39,284 nucleotides of DNA from NCBI GenBank assembly GCA_039029315.1, contig JBCCGK010000110.1:1-39284 (forward strand), written 5' to 3'. The position numbers and the translations under genes are program-made. Source of the DNA: JBCCCJ01 sp039029315 (GTDB lineage: Bacteria; Bacteroidota; Bacteroidia; J057). The first letter of the stretch is position 1. Each line of letters begins with the position of its first letter. This document shows, piece after piece, positions 27,001-35,189 of the stretch. A model generated the notes under the pieces. That model saw only the letters and a list, made by a program, of their open reading frames with translations, did no database searches and was not told the DNA's origin.

Positions 27001-27155
27001 AAGTTGATCTCCGTTGACATTGCCTTCGCAAAGGCATACCACTCATGAGAGCTGCGCTCTTCAATCTGCACATAATCTGCCCCCAGAGCCGCCAGATGCC
27101 GGTCGAGTTGATTGGTTCCGTCGCGGGGGAGAATATGGATGAATTCGCAACTCAT
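24096..27155 (-). CDS. eCIS baseplate J-like protein (Afp11-like, T4 gp6-related)
   Basis: 1019 aa. The family marks lie in the last third: FYTRVSERLRHKKRAITLWDYEHLVLEAFPDIYKVKCINHY, followed by VTVVVIPNLRNQNA and IQLDMQVRFRAGYDPGFYARQLNEEI. These are typical of baseplate J/Afp11 proteins that form the wedge around the hub. The N-terminal 650 residues are the large eCIS-specific part. It overlaps the gp25-like gene by 4 bp (ATGA) and is followed after 10 bp by the fibre. Its length agrees with Afp11-type proteins. Confidence 0.88.
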   Translation of the reverse strand: MSCEFIHILPRDGTNQLDRHLAALGADYVQIEERSSHEWYAFAKAMSTEINFFQLEQLGLPIGRWEHFFQHEFANRATFERWFAQAQRDQQLHAHLTLFLTFLKLLEYLKDDLNELGQRHLDYYYRDILGFQHKTAIPDKVHVLVELASTVEQHLLQAGTLLKAGKDPSGQNRAYQLDKDTVFNQTQIVSLKSVMRDVGFESRIFAAPVANSVDGQGKDAGKADLMWSPFGESQQGLPAVEQNMVEADIGLAIASPILLLKEGTRKITLTVYYSGTIGKTPEASDFTVWGSGEKEWIPISFLPTQTGGIIHNPGQLILELELGLDKDALVNYETDTLGHQLQTRFPVLRILLNKDTSLPFPYDAYAEIEIEKVHIEVDVEGVRNLILQNDEGSLDANGKFFPFGARPLSGSTFLIGSQEVFSKELSNLKLDFEWVGAPEDFNAYYANHTYGTVPAGNEVFEAKIEIQDQGSWTSLDDLWKLFPSQSFAALNPMNEGIGRMVALPDFESYHLGIKRGFLRMTLGEEDFRHTSYARDFATNIVGGDPEVINPPYTPEIKYISLDYTSSIEIQVGTAAPDQFFHIEPFGSRRLHGPDTAFFLPQLPQGSLYIGLEKLQPPQNLSLLFQILDGSGDPEVAISSDDIQWSILSGDEWKVLSSLEILEDHTYALQTSGIMQFTLGAKASTDHHLLPKGIHWLRATLDNLPAGAAKFRAIHAQAAQATWLDQENDPAHLLQPLEANTIQKLTVSQAAVKRLQQPYVSFGGTVAEQDRAFYTRVSERLRHKKRAITLWDYEHLVLEAFPDIYKVKCINHYTQEQEIEAGYVTVVVIPNLRNQNAIDLLKPRVSTAKRAQILEYLQAYVSLFVELEVLNPIYEEIQLDMQVRFRAGYDPGFYARQLNEEIIRFLSPWAFEEGQDIIFGGKVYKSMLIDFVEEREYVDFVTNFKLLHFRNGIGHECIGGNFVIGPEATSGIAEATTPRSILVSAAQHQIHILAPGDYPCEQVAISGIGSMIVDGTFIVS

Positions 27156-27586
27156 CGGTTTACAATGTCAGTGGCTTCTGTGAGATGATAAGGATACACC
27201 AGGTTATAGCGAGTGTTGGTTCCCCTGATTTGGTACTCGACCTCTATCATGAGAACTCCATTTTGGGGATCTGTGCTGTCAGTCAATCGGACTTGCTCTA
27301 CGTCTATGCGAGGCTCGAAATAGGTGATCGCGGTCTCAACCACATCTTTCACATAGGTCTTGAGGGAAGCGTCTAGCTCATCGAAGACAAAGTCTTGCAG
27401 ATTGCAGCCAAAGCGGGGACGCATCACCCGTTCTTTCATGCTGGTGCTGATGATGATTTGCAGACTTTGCTGGATGTCTGTTTCATCAGCGACCAGTTCT
27501 ACTTCGCCACGATGATGGAAAGTGGGAGGGAAACTCCAACCTCTTCCTAAGAATGTCCGATCGGGTGTTTGAGATGACTCGTTCAT
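27152..27586 (-). CDS. gp25-like baseplate wedge protein (Afp9-like)
   Basis: 144 aa from the ATG at 27586; a longer frame to 27625 would run into the PAAR gene. The sequence contains FLGRGWSFPP, the central IQQSLQIIISTSMKERVMRPRFGCNLQDFVFDEL, and a final EVEYQIRGTNTRYNLVYPY, all typical of T4 gp25/Afp9 proteins that start sheath polymerisation at the baseplate. The conserved EPR motif (FEPRIDVEQV) is present near residue 93. It is coupled to the Afp11-like gene by an ATGA overlap. Confidence 0.92.
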   Translation of the reverse strand: MNESSQTPDRTFLGRGWSFPPTFHHRGEVELVADETDIQQSLQIIISTSMKERVMRPRFGCNLQDFVFDELDASLKTYVKDVVETAITYFEPRIDVEQVRLTDSTDPQNGVLMIEVEYQIRGTNTRYNLVYPYHLTEATDIVNR

Positions 27587-27596
27587 ATTGTTGCGC

Positions 27597-27860
27597 TTAT
27601 CCGATTTGAACTGTTGGGGTGCCAATCACTGCAGAGCCGCCTGTCGCACAAACATCTCCAACACGCAAGGCGGGCTTTCCTCCGATAAGTACCGTCGTGC
27701 TTCCGACGATGGTAGGCGTAACGATAGGGGCAGAGCCATAGGCGTGGTTGTCGCCCATCACTGCTGCGGGCAAATTGCCAATGAGCACTGTTGAGACTCC
27801 AGGCCCGAGGATAACGCCTCCGTAGTTGGTAACATCTGTGATTCTGACTGCTGATGGCAT
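27597..27860 (-). CDS. PAAR-domain spike tip (Afp10-like)
   Basis: 87 aa. The start at 27860 (MPSAVRITDVTNYGG) follows 10 bp after the spike stop. The Gly/Pro/Thr pattern VLIGNLPAAVMGD, IVTPTIVGSTTVLIGGKPALRVGD and the ending GGSAVIGTPTVQIG are diagnostic of PAAR proteins, which fold into a metal-bound cone on the tip of VgrG-type spikes. His and Cys suited to metal binding are visible (DNHAYG, DVCATGG). There is no extra toxin domain. Confidence 0.92.
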   Translation of the reverse strand: MPSAVRITDVTNYGGVILGPGVSTVLIGNLPAAVMGDNHAYGSAPIVTPTIVGSTTVLIGGKPALRVGDVCATGGSAVIGTPTVQIG

Positions 27861-27870
27861 ATTGCTTAGC

Positions 27871-29616
27871 TTAGTTGATTTGGACCAAAGATCCTTTGAT
27901 GGTGTTGATGGCATTGGTCAGAAGCTCGGCGCCTGCTGTCCCTTCTGCCTTGAATTTTGCACTGGCTGTGTGTGTAATATTGGCACCTTCCAGGCTGATA
28001 TTGTTTTTGGCTTTGAGCACCAGGTCGGCTCCACTCTCGATGGTGATGCCCTTGCTGTCCATGGTGATGGTATTGTTGTTCTGATCCTTGATGACCAGGC
28101 TCTTGCTCTCCTCATCCAGTAAAATGCTGTTCTCCGCAGGTGTGGAGATTTCGATCTGTTTTTTGTCATCCTTGAAGAGGAGTTTTATACCGCTTTTCGT
28201 CATCAAGCCCTTTTCGTGATTGTCATTCGCAGGGGTGATATGGGCAGGTTTTGCTTTGCTGTGCAGCATGCCCAGAATCACTGGATGTCGGGGATCTTCG
28301 TCAAGGAAGCCGACGACCACCTCATCTCCGATTTCCGGATAAAAAAATAGGCCTCGCTTCTCTCCTGCATCTGTCATAGCCATTCGAGCCCATTGGCCTT
28401 CGCCGGTATCATCCACGATGGGCAGGCGAATTTTTACCCGGTAGTGAAGCTTGGGATCCTCTTCGAGTGCGGTCACAATGCCAATTTGCAACCCTTGAAC
28501 GGATGGCAATAAGCCTCCAGTAGTGCCCGAAGCACGGCTACTGGCTGCACCGCCTTCCCACTCTTCTGGCAACCCAAACTGTACATGGGTATAGCCCGCT
28601 CCCCGGGCGATTTCGTGCTGAACGGCCGTTACAAAAATGCTTCCATCAAAGCGCTCGCCAAACTTCTCCAGTTTGACAACTCCTCCAGGTTTGATCAGCG
28701 GGGATAGGTCTATTTTCACATGGCCGATGAGTCGGGCGAGCTTACTTTTCAAGTCTGCAGCATCAGCCAATGCTTTGAGCTCTGCTTCTCCCAGGTCGCC
28801 TGTATGTTTGATTACCTTCGTGGACTTGGTTACTTCCTTCAGTTCTTTGGGCTTTACATTTCCCTGCTCATCCATCCCGTCGATTTCCCCCTCCTCAATG
28901 ATCCATTTTTGCTCCGCGGGACTCCAGGATGCTGCTGCATAGGTTTCATATTGAGTACGTGCATCCATTTTGGTATGAAAATCAAACACATTGCGGCCAT
29001 TGGTGATGGTAGGGGTATCTTCTGTTGTGGTCATGGAAGGCATCCGGGAGATGAGGGTTCCATTCTCCGTTTGAATCAGTTGGCAATTGGCTTCAGTCCG
29101 TGCCAGGAGGAAATCCCAATCTGTCGCGTGATATTGCACCATCTCTTCATGAAATACAGTTGTTGGTTCAATGGCTGCTTTCAGGCCCGGATAGCTACCG
29201 ATGATTTCTTCGATGATGCTGCTATCCGTAGAATTGTAATAATATTTGCTGTTTTCCCCAGTGGTCAACTTGACAGCTTCATCCTTGCACTCAATGACCA
29301 AAGTAGGACTTGTGCCTTCTTTGACTTTGAGGCTCTTGCGTACTACGAATCCTTCAAAGAGCAATTCTTTGCTCAAAACCGAACCTGCTGAGATTTGTAT
29401 CTTATTTCCTGGCTTGAAGTATTCCTTGTCGCTGAGTTTTTCCTTGCAAGTCTCGTCTATATATGTGAGCCGGGCAGAAGCAATGCGATTCACTTCACGG
29501 GATACTTTGGCGGACAAGAGCTCGTATTTCCGAGGCACAGCTTCGTCCTCCGACTGGACAAATACTTCTGCCATTCCACAGGCGATCCCTACGATTTTGT
29601 CTTTGAGATTGATCAT
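27871..29616 (-). CDS. VgrG-like spike/hub protein (Afp8-like)
   Basis: 581 aa. The N-terminal half has the hub folds related to T4 gp27. An OB-fold begins near residue 375 (GIVTALEEDP, then YRVKIRLPIVDDTGEGQWARMAM and GLFFYPEIGDEVVVGFLDEDPRHPVILGML). The last 120 residues form the repetitive beta-helix spike (KSLVIKDQNNNTITMDSKGI, then ISLEGANITHT). It closes the tube end and carries the PAAR tip. The start ATG overlaps the stop of the Afp7-like gene by 4 bp. No C-terminal effector extension is present. Confidence 0.92.
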   Translation of the reverse strand: MINLKDKIVGIACGMAEVFVQSEDEAVPRKYELLSAKVSREVNRIASARLTYIDETCKEKLSDKEYFKPGNKIQISAGSVLSKELLFEGFVVRKSLKVKEGTSPTLVIECKDEAVKLTTGENSKYYYNSTDSSIIEEIIGSYPGLKAAIEPTTVFHEEMVQYHATDWDFLLARTEANCQLIQTENGTLISRMPSMTTTEDTPTITNGRNVFDFHTKMDARTQYETYAAASWSPAEQKWIIEEGEIDGMDEQGNVKPKELKEVTKSTKVIKHTGDLGEAELKALADAADLKSKLARLIGHVKIDLSPLIKPGGVVKLEKFGERFDGSIFVTAVQHEIARGAGYTHVQFGLPEEWEGGAASSRASGTTGGLLPSVQGLQIGIVTALEEDPKLHYRVKIRLPIVDDTGEGQWARMAMTDAGEKRGLFFYPEIGDEVVVGFLDEDPRHPVILGMLHSKAKPAHITPANDNHEKGLMTKSGIKLLFKDDKKQIEISTPAENSILLDEESKSLVIKDQNNNTITMDSKGITIESGADLVLKAKNNISLEGANITHTASAKFKAEGTAGAELLTNAINTIKGSLVQIN

Positions 29617-30308
29617 CCGTTTTGCCTTTGCAGTGGTGGAAAATAAAGTTTGGTTCCAACCTTCAACTGACGAAAATCAATCAGGTTGTTGATTTCCGCG
29701 ATTTTGATGTAGAGGGATGGATCGCCATAAATTTCTTCACACAAATTGAACAAGGTATCTGATTGCCTCACCTCCCGATAATGTGTCAAGTCCGGTGAAT
29801 TGAACTTTTCTTTCGCTTCTCTCAAAAGATCAGGAATACTCCCCTTAAAGGTTGCGCTGGCCACAGCCCGGATAGGGACGCCATTTGGTTGAAATAATGT
29901 GAACTTTATATCCAGGTTGATGAGAACACACTTGAAGAGTAAAGTCCCCCAGTGGAGAATGAGGAAGCGGGTTCGGTGGGTCTCACTATTGAATCCAATC
30001 AGGAATTTTTTGAACAGAATCAGGTCTGCCTCTACTCCCAGCTCTTTACTGAGGTTTTGCACTCCCAGAGAAGAAGGTACCGCCCCTGTACTGTCAAACA
30101 GAAAGTCCAACTTCAGCTTCCCGGGACCTTTTCGATGCATCCTGGCATTTCTCCCACTGGTACCCTGAGCCTGTGATTCATCATATTCGACGGTATAATT
30201 GAGCGAATAGCTATCTGGATTGACCTGTGCGACAAACACTCCCTCTGGAATAGAGAAGTCGCAATCGGCAAAGGCCATGATTTTCATCTTATTGAGGATA
30301 CCACTCAT
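29613..30308 (-). CDS. LysM-containing baseplate/tube protein (Afp7-like)
   Basis: 231 aa. The last 50 residues are a LysM domain (YREVRQSDTLFNLCEEIYGDPSLYIKIAEINN, then LKVGTKLYFPP). The rest (about residues 8-165) is the conserved CIS part (FVAQVNPDSYSLNYTVEYDES, then KLKLDFLFDSTG), related to T4 gp53/gp54-like connecting proteins. Afp7 joins tube and hub. Its ATG follows directly after the DUF5908 stop with no gap, and its stop overlaps the spike start. Confidence 0.88.
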   Translation of the reverse strand: MSGILNKMKIMAFADCDFSIPEGVFVAQVNPDSYSLNYTVEYDESQAQGTSGRNARMHRKGPGKLKLDFLFDSTGAVPSSLGVQNLSKELGVEADLILFKKFLIGFNSETHRTRFLILHWGTLLFKCVLINLDIKFTLFQPNGVPIRAVASATFKGSIPDLLREAKEKFNSPDLTHYREVRQSDTLFNLCEEIYGDPSLYIKIAEINNLIDFRQLKVGTKLYFPPLQRQNG

Positions 30309-30476
30309 TTACTTTTCTTTTTGATCTTCCAGGATTTGCAACACAGCTTCTATGCACTTTTGAATCAGCTTCTCTTCTGAGAGTAGTTGTTGTTGATTGG
30401 CGCCTGTTTCCTTTTTGGGTTGGCGATTTTCCTCAACAACCATTCTGACATGTAGTTCTCTGATGGTCAGTGGCAT
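30309..30476 (-). CDS. DUF5908 small eCIS protein
   Basis: 55 aa. It begins MPLTIRELHVRMVVEE, the MPI-EIREL-type start of the DUF5908 family that is regularly found between the tube and LysM genes in Bacteroidota eCIS loci. The C-terminal half is a single predicted helix (SEEKLIQKCIEAVLQILEDQ). It begins 10 bp after the second tube gene and its TAA is followed directly by the ATG of the Afp7-like gene. Its role is unknown and it is probably an assembly factor. The position corresponds to afp6. Confidence 0.85.
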   Translation of the reverse strand: MPLTIRELHVRMVVEENRQPKKETGANQQQLLSEEKLIQKCIEAVLQILEDQKEK

Positions 30477-30486
30477 GGTGTACTCC

Positions 30487-30927
30487 TTAGATAAGGGTGA
30501 AATAATGAATCTTCAGTTCCAGGGATTCGATGACCAAGGCACTTTGCTCGGCATTGAATTCCGACACAGACCACTTGACCGGGAAGGCATGTTTCACACT
30601 CCAGCTTTTGAGCGGTTGATGCTCTTCATTGAGGAGGATAATGAGGAGATCTACCGCACGAAACTCAAAGTTTTCAAAGGCATCCAGGCACCACTGTGTC
30701 AATTCCGACTCAACTGCCATCCCACGCTTGAGGACAATGTTGCCGTATTTGATCGCTGTCGGGAGGGAATGCTCAAAGCGATTTTCGCCTCCTTCTTTCC
30801 ATGATTCCGTGGTAACTTCTATATTCAAGCCAGTAACCGACTGAAAATGCGTATCGCCAAGCTGACTAGAAGCGCCGGGGATCTCTACCCGAAAATGAAA
30901 GCCTACCGGTGGATAATATGTGGGCAT
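30487..30927 (-). CDS. Inner tube protein 2 (Afp5-like, T4 gp19 family)
   Basis: 146 aa from the ATG at 30927, which leaves 2 bp after the first tube gene stop. The motifs PPVGFHFRVEIPG, FQSVTGLNIEVTTESWKEGG and YGNIVLKRGMAVESELTQWC are typical of the phage tail tube (gp19) family. The extra tube paralogue in eCIS usually makes the first rings on the baseplate (Afp5), and the position next to the LysM and spike genes fits that role. Confidence 0.9.
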   Translation of the reverse strand: MPTYYPPVGFHFRVEIPGASSQLGDTHFQSVTGLNIEVTTESWKEGGENRFEHSLPTAIKYGNIVLKRGMAVESELTQWCLDAFENFEFRAVDLLIILLNEEHQPLKSWSVKHAFPVKWSVSEFNAEQSALVIESLELKIHYFTLI

Positions 30928-30929
30928 GG

Positions 30930-31361
30930 TCAATCATTTTGCATCACCAAGCCTTCATGGCAGAGTTCCATTTTCTCAATGGCAACTTCATTCCCATCGG
31001 CATTGAGGTCCGTCGACTGCACACTGGACACCCAGGCGTTTTTGACTTTCCAAATCATGACTGGGTCGTGGTCCTCATTCAGCAGGGAAATGGTGATATC
31101 TCTGCGTTCTACTTTGTTCAGCGTGGCGGTATTCCACCAAGCAAAAAACTGATTATCGCCTTTGAAAATGCCCCTTTCCAGGGTGATGTTATCAAAGCTT
31201 GGCTTGCCTGGCATTTTGAGGTTGACATATTCAGGGCTAGCGCCATGGCGATATTCGATGGGCTCTATTTTTGCATTCAGGCCCGAAACCTTGGTGAATC
31301 CAATTTTGGTTCCGCCCCAATCGACTTGAAAATGAAACTTAGGTAATGGATACTCTGACAT
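30930..31361 (-). CDS. Inner tube protein 1 (Afp1-like, T4 gp19 family)
   Basis: 143 aa. The sequence PLPKFHFQVDWGGTKIGFTKVSGL, followed by GKPSFDNITLERGIFKGDNQFFAWW and VERRDITISLLNEDHDPVMIWKVKNAWV, is the gp19/Hcp-like tube family. It directly follows the sheath gene, as expected for the main tube subunit. The tube would carry the cargo in its lumen. Confidence 0.92.
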   Translation of the reverse strand: MSEYPLPKFHFQVDWGGTKIGFTKVSGLNAKIEPIEYRHGASPEYVNLKMPGKPSFDNITLERGIFKGDNQFFAWWNTATLNKVERRDITISLLNEDHDPVMIWKVKNAWVSSVQSTDLNADGNEVAIEKMELCHEGLVMQND

Positions 31362-31394
31362 GATGGAGTTGTTTTGTTGTTATGGTTATTGTGA

Positions 31395-33353
31395 TCAAGC
31401 TTCCTGCATTTTGTGCGAAAAGCGCAGCACGATGAATTCTGCGGGTCGAACGACGGCCATGCCGATCTCCACGATCATCAATCCGCCAAGGATATCTTCG
31501 GATGTCATGGTCTGCCCCAATCCGATGCGCACATAGAAGGCATCATCTGCCTTGGCACCTGCCAGTGCTCCTGCTCGCCATTGAAGGGTGAGGAAATTTT
31601 CGATCATGGCTCGGACCTTTACCCAGGTATTGGCGTCATTGGGCTCAAAGACAAATTGCGCACTGGCCTTTTTGATGGATTCCTCAGCCATGTTGAAAAA
31701 GCGTCTGACGGAGATGTAGCGCCACTCATTGTCATTGCCAGCCAGGGTGCGCGCGCCCCAGACCAGTATGCCCTTACCGGTGAAGGCGCGGATGGCATTG
31801 ATGGATTTGCCCGCATTGACATCCACATTGAGGGAGGCTTGGTCGGTTTCATCGATTTCCTCCGTCAAGCCGAGCACCCCGCTGAGACTGACATTGGCTG
31901 GTGCTTTCCAGACGCCTCTGTCGGCATCTACTCTGGCATAGACACCCGCAATGGCACCGCTTGGAGGGAGCTCGGAAGTTCGGGCCTGGATTTGCTGGAT
32001 GATGTTTTTGTAGATGGAAAAGGATTCGAAGAGCGTTCTGTCTAGGGTCGTCTCATATTGTTCTGCTGTTCTGACCATCTCTTGGACTGCCAGCTCCAAT
32101 GTTGAGAAAAAACTGCTGATTACTCGAAGCGCTTCATTGGCTTGAGCCTCTTCGTTAGGTAATGCGTTGTATTTTGTTTGGGTATCCTGTGTTGGATCCG
32201 GAATATGGTCCAGAGTAAAAGGACCTGCGGGAATACCTATGGTGATGATGTTGTCCGATGCAGGGAAATCAACGCTGTTGTACAATACCTCCTGAGCAGC
32301 AGTGTTGAGATCGAAATTGGTAAGTATGGTATTGATATCAGCTTTGAGTCGATAACTCACTGAATCTATTAGACCATCTTCAAAAGCCGCTATGTCATTT
32401 AGTACATCTATCACCCAATCGTAGAGAGAGTTTAGAGCATTTCCGTAATCATCGATTGTGGGAGAACTGAAGGCTGCAACAGCTGCTGCGTAATCGCTCA
32501 GAAGTTGTTCAAATTCATCTGTCAACTCACCATTGGTCAAAGGAGTGTTCTGCGAAATTAGCTCTGCTCTAATTGCGTCATGATTCGCCACTGCTGTGTT
32601 CAAGTCAGCAATCAGTTGGCCAATCGCAGTATCTGAAGAATCGAGCTGGGTCGGCTGGCCCAAATGATTCAGTAGATTTACATTTCGATACGAAACCTGT
32701 TTGGCAAGACGCGTCCTCAACCAGGGCGTGTAGGCGGCTCCGTAAGCTAGATAATTGATACCGATACTGTTTCTGAAATTCTCTACATCAGCTGTAAAGT
32801 CTCCGCTATTTTCCAGATCACAGATCACCACTCTGTCTTGGAGCTCCCCAGCTTGTTGCAGCGCCAGTTGTTGGAACTGATACAGATCAGTGCTATCGAG
32901 CAGACTTGCATCAGGCGCCGCAATAATGGTCGGCTCATCCTTTCTTCGTAGCGCTTGTAGGCCCTCTTCTAAATCTGCCCCATTAACCCCCGAGCTATAA
33001 TCCCCAACGGAAATGATATAGCATCTCCCTCCTCCATTTTGGAAAAACAGCCGCAGACTATCATACAGGAAATAGCGATTATCATTATTCATGGTGATTC
33101 CCTGCACATCATTGCTGTTATCCAGTTGGACCGTTACCGTACCGATGTCCGGAGCGCCACCAAACAACTGTTCATATTCCAAGAGCGACCGAATGGAGGT
33201 AGGCACCAACCGCAGATCATCTGCGACGACTTTCATAGCCTTCTCTGTATAGCCGATGAAAGCGGGAATGGCGGTTTCTACCTGCGCGACGGAGGGAGGA
33301 AATTTGGAAATTTCTTCTACATAAACGCCGGGAGATTTATATGTACTTGGCAT
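31395..33353 (-). CDS. Contractile sheath protein (Afp2/3/4-like)
   Basis: 652 aa. The N-terminus (TYKSPGVYVEEISKFPPSV, then AIPAFIGYTE) and the C-terminal half (PPSGAIAGVYARVDADRGVWKAPAN at about 463-487, ISVRRFFNMAEESIKKA, and a final MQEA after RPAEFIVLRFSHK) are the standard sheath signatures. It is the only sheath gene in the locus, whereas Afp and PVC have three. Between about residues 213 and 460 there is a helical, Ala/Asn-rich insertion that is larger than usual. The start codon is 2 bp after the stop of the preceding gene. Confidence 0.93.
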   Translation of the reverse strand: MPSTYKSPGVYVEEISKFPPSVAQVETAIPAFIGYTEKAMKVVADDLRLVPTSIRSLLEYEQLFGGAPDIGTVTVQLDNSNDVQGITMNNDNRYFLYDSLRLFFQNGGGRCYIISVGDYSSGVNGADLEEGLQALRRKDEPTIIAAPDASLLDSTDLYQFQQLALQQAGELQDRVVICDLENSGDFTADVENFRNSIGINYLAYGAAYTPWLRTRLAKQVSYRNVNLLNHLGQPTQLDSSDTAIGQLIADLNTAVANHDAIRAELISQNTPLTNGELTDEFEQLLSDYAAAVAAFSSPTIDDYGNALNSLYDWVIDVLNDIAAFEDGLIDSVSYRLKADINTILTNFDLNTAAQEVLYNSVDFPASDNIITIGIPAGPFTLDHIPDPTQDTQTKYNALPNEEAQANEALRVISSFFSTLELAVQEMVRTAEQYETTLDRTLFESFSIYKNIIQQIQARTSELPPSGAIAGVYARVDADRGVWKAPANVSLSGVLGLTEEIDETDQASLNVDVNAGKSINAIRAFTGKGILVWGARTLAGNDNEWRYISVRRFFNMAEESIKKASAQFVFEPNDANTWVKVRAMIENFLTLQWRAGALAGAKADDAFYVRIGLGQTMTSEDILGGLMIVEIGMAVVRPAEFIVLRFSHKMQEA

Positions 33354-33355
33354 AG

Positions 33356-34555
33356 TTAAAAGGTTATCTTAGGTAAATAGATTTCCGAGTATATTTTGTC
33401 CTCTCCAACCCCATGGATAAAGGGGGCAGAGGGATTGGGAAGCAAGACGCCATTGTAGGTGAGTGCTTGGAACTTCCTTGTGAACTGTCTGGGGGAGCTA
33501 GTGATCAAATGATTAGATGGATTGCCGTCTACATCGAAGTCTGGATTGGGAAGAAAAGTATCCGCTTCCTGCCCGATATATCGCCAATAAGTTGGCCGAT
33601 TGAGCAATCGAATCTCAAATACGGGAGATTGGAGGTTCTGATCTGCATCCAATAGCCGGAAGGCTGAAGCATCTGATTGGTCGTTGATCTGAATGATGCC
33701 CCAGACGGAATCGTCGTAGAGATCATCGTTTATGAAGAGTTCCTTTTGATCAAAATAGTAGTTCCCTTTTTCGATTTGCAGACGATATCGTCCGCTTGTC
33801 AAATGAGAAAAATCTAACAGATGCTGATCGATGGGTTGGCCATCGGTGAGGGAGAGCGTTTCAAGACTGATTCCGTTGCTGTCAAAGAGAATAAAATCAG
33901 GATCACTGATCCCTGAATTGTCTGTCAGACTGAAGCGATAGGGAAAACGGGAAGACAGCAGCAGACGGTCATTGTAGGTTGCATATTTATGGTCAGGGAA
34001 GGAATCCCAGTCCTCAGCCACAATATCCATATTGTCCATATCGGTGTCAGTGGCTGTATTTGCCATGACAGATCCTTGTATCACCTCTCCCATTTCATAC
34101 TTTCTCGTCAGGATTTCTGTATATGGATTCGCTAGAGAGGGATACCGATCTTCTATTTTGTTGTGAAAATTGTCAAAGTGATAGATGCCTGGAATATTGG
34201 GTTTCAGACGAATGTTGGTCAGGTTGTGGAAATAAGGGTTGGGGGTGGAAATGCTGAAGGTGAGTGTCTGTTCCGGTTTCAATTTGACAAATGGCGCAAA
34301 TACTCCCTCAGCAGTTTCTACCGCTTCGACGAATACCACAAAGCCCAGGGCTGTCTGTTTGAAAACCATCCGCTGATCTTTCAAGATCGTCTGACAATCT
34401 GAATTTGGCTCAATCTGTATATACTCCCGGATGTCATAATCGACTGCTTCCAGATGAGCCGACTCCTGATCCAAGAAGTATGCATCATCCTGGAGCAGAT
34501 AGCGATGGATGATTCTCACTTCAAACAGTTTTCTATATGTGATAGAGAAAGCCAT
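33356..34555 (-). CDS. Unknown eCIS protein, possibly a cap adaptor
   Basis: 399 aa from the ATG at 34555, one base after the DUF4255 stop; a longer frame to 34621 would overlap that gene. The sequence is beta-strand rich and acidic with many Asp, Tyr and Phe. Two segments look like immunoglobulin-type strands (about residues 195-300). I do not recognise a named family. A protein of this size between the cap and sheath genes is a recurring feature of Bacteroidota eCIS loci, and in AlgoCIS extra proteins adapt the cap to the sheath, so a cap-adaptor role is a reasonable guess. There is no signal peptide. Confidence 0.7.
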   Translation of the reverse strand: MAFSITYRKLFEVRIIHRYLLQDDAYFLDQESAHLEAVDYDIREYIQIEPNSDCQTILKDQRMVFKQTALGFVVFVEAVETAEGVFAPFVKLKPEQTLTFSISTPNPYFHNLTNIRLKPNIPGIYHFDNFHNKIEDRYPSLANPYTEILTRKYEMGEVIQGSVMANTATDTDMDNMDIVAEDWDSFPDHKYATYNDRLLLSSRFPYRFSLTDNSGISDPDFILFDSNGISLETLSLTDGQPIDQHLLDFSHLTSGRYRLQIEKGNYYFDQKELFINDDLYDDSVWGIIQINDQSDASAFRLLDADQNLQSPVFEIRLLNRPTYWRYIGQEADTFLPNPDFDVDGNPSNHLITSSPRQFTRKFQALTYNGVLLPNPSAPFIHGVGEDKIYSEIYLPKITF

Positions 34556-34556
34556 A

Positions 34557-35168
34557 TTACAGGATGTTTTCTCTTGCTGTGATTTGTGTGATAGAAGGAC
34601 CAGTCTTGTGAATCTGATCATTGAAGATTTTGATCAACCGTACTTTCAGCAGAAAGTGAGGCATGAGGTTTCGCCCGAGCGTTCCCCACAGATTGTTCAG
34701 CTGCTCGAAGTTGAGCGAATGAAAGTCCGCGATCAGCTTGAAGGTCATTTTTTCATGAGCTGAGAGGCTTTGATAATCATGGATTTTTGGGGTATTGGCG
34801 GCAGTGAATACATTTTTGGATTGGAAAAACTCGATCACCTGTGACAACCACTCCAGTGCATTGGCATAATGTGTGAATTTTGTGCATACAAGCACATTGA
34901 GATTCAAGCTGATCTTGGGGTTATGGTAGGTAACTTTGCTGCTTGCGGAGGAATAGCGCTTGAACTCTGCATTTCTCAAGGTGCTGTCCTGCTCTGTGCT
35001 GATGAGACTCAGGAGGATGCTGTCGTTGTATTTGGCATCATCATCAAAGCCCAGATTGGTAACATTTGCCAGCTGAACTGCATAATCCGATATCCATCCA
35101 GCATTTGGTTGGTTTGTAACAAATTGTTCAATCTCATCTTGCAGTATGGCTAGGGCTGGTTTGATCAT
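34557..35168 (-). CDS. Tube terminator/cap protein (Afp16-like, DUF4255)
   Basis: 203 aa. The opening (IKPALAILQDEIEQFV), the central VQLANVTNLGFDDDAKYNDSILLSLISTEQDSTLRN and the later LNLNVLVCTKFTHYANALEWLSQVIEFFQSKNVF match the DUF4255/Pvc16 N-terminal family. Its members close the distal end of tube and sheath. The length is somewhat short of Afp16 (about 290 aa), as is common in Bacteroidota. It starts 21 bp after the small leading gene, and its TAA lies one base before the next ATG. Confidence 0.9.
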   Translation of the reverse strand: MIKPALAILQDEIEQFVTNQPNAGWISDYAVQLANVTNLGFDDDAKYNDSILLSLISTEQDSTLRNAEFKRYSSASSKVTYHNPKISLNLNVLVCTKFTHYANALEWLSQVIEFFQSKNVFTAANTPKIHDYQSLSAHEKMTFKLIADFHSLNFEQLNNLWGTLGRNLMPHFLLKVRLIKIFNDQIHKTGPSITQITARENIL

Positions 35169-35189
35169 GTTCCCTTATTTTATCAGTCC

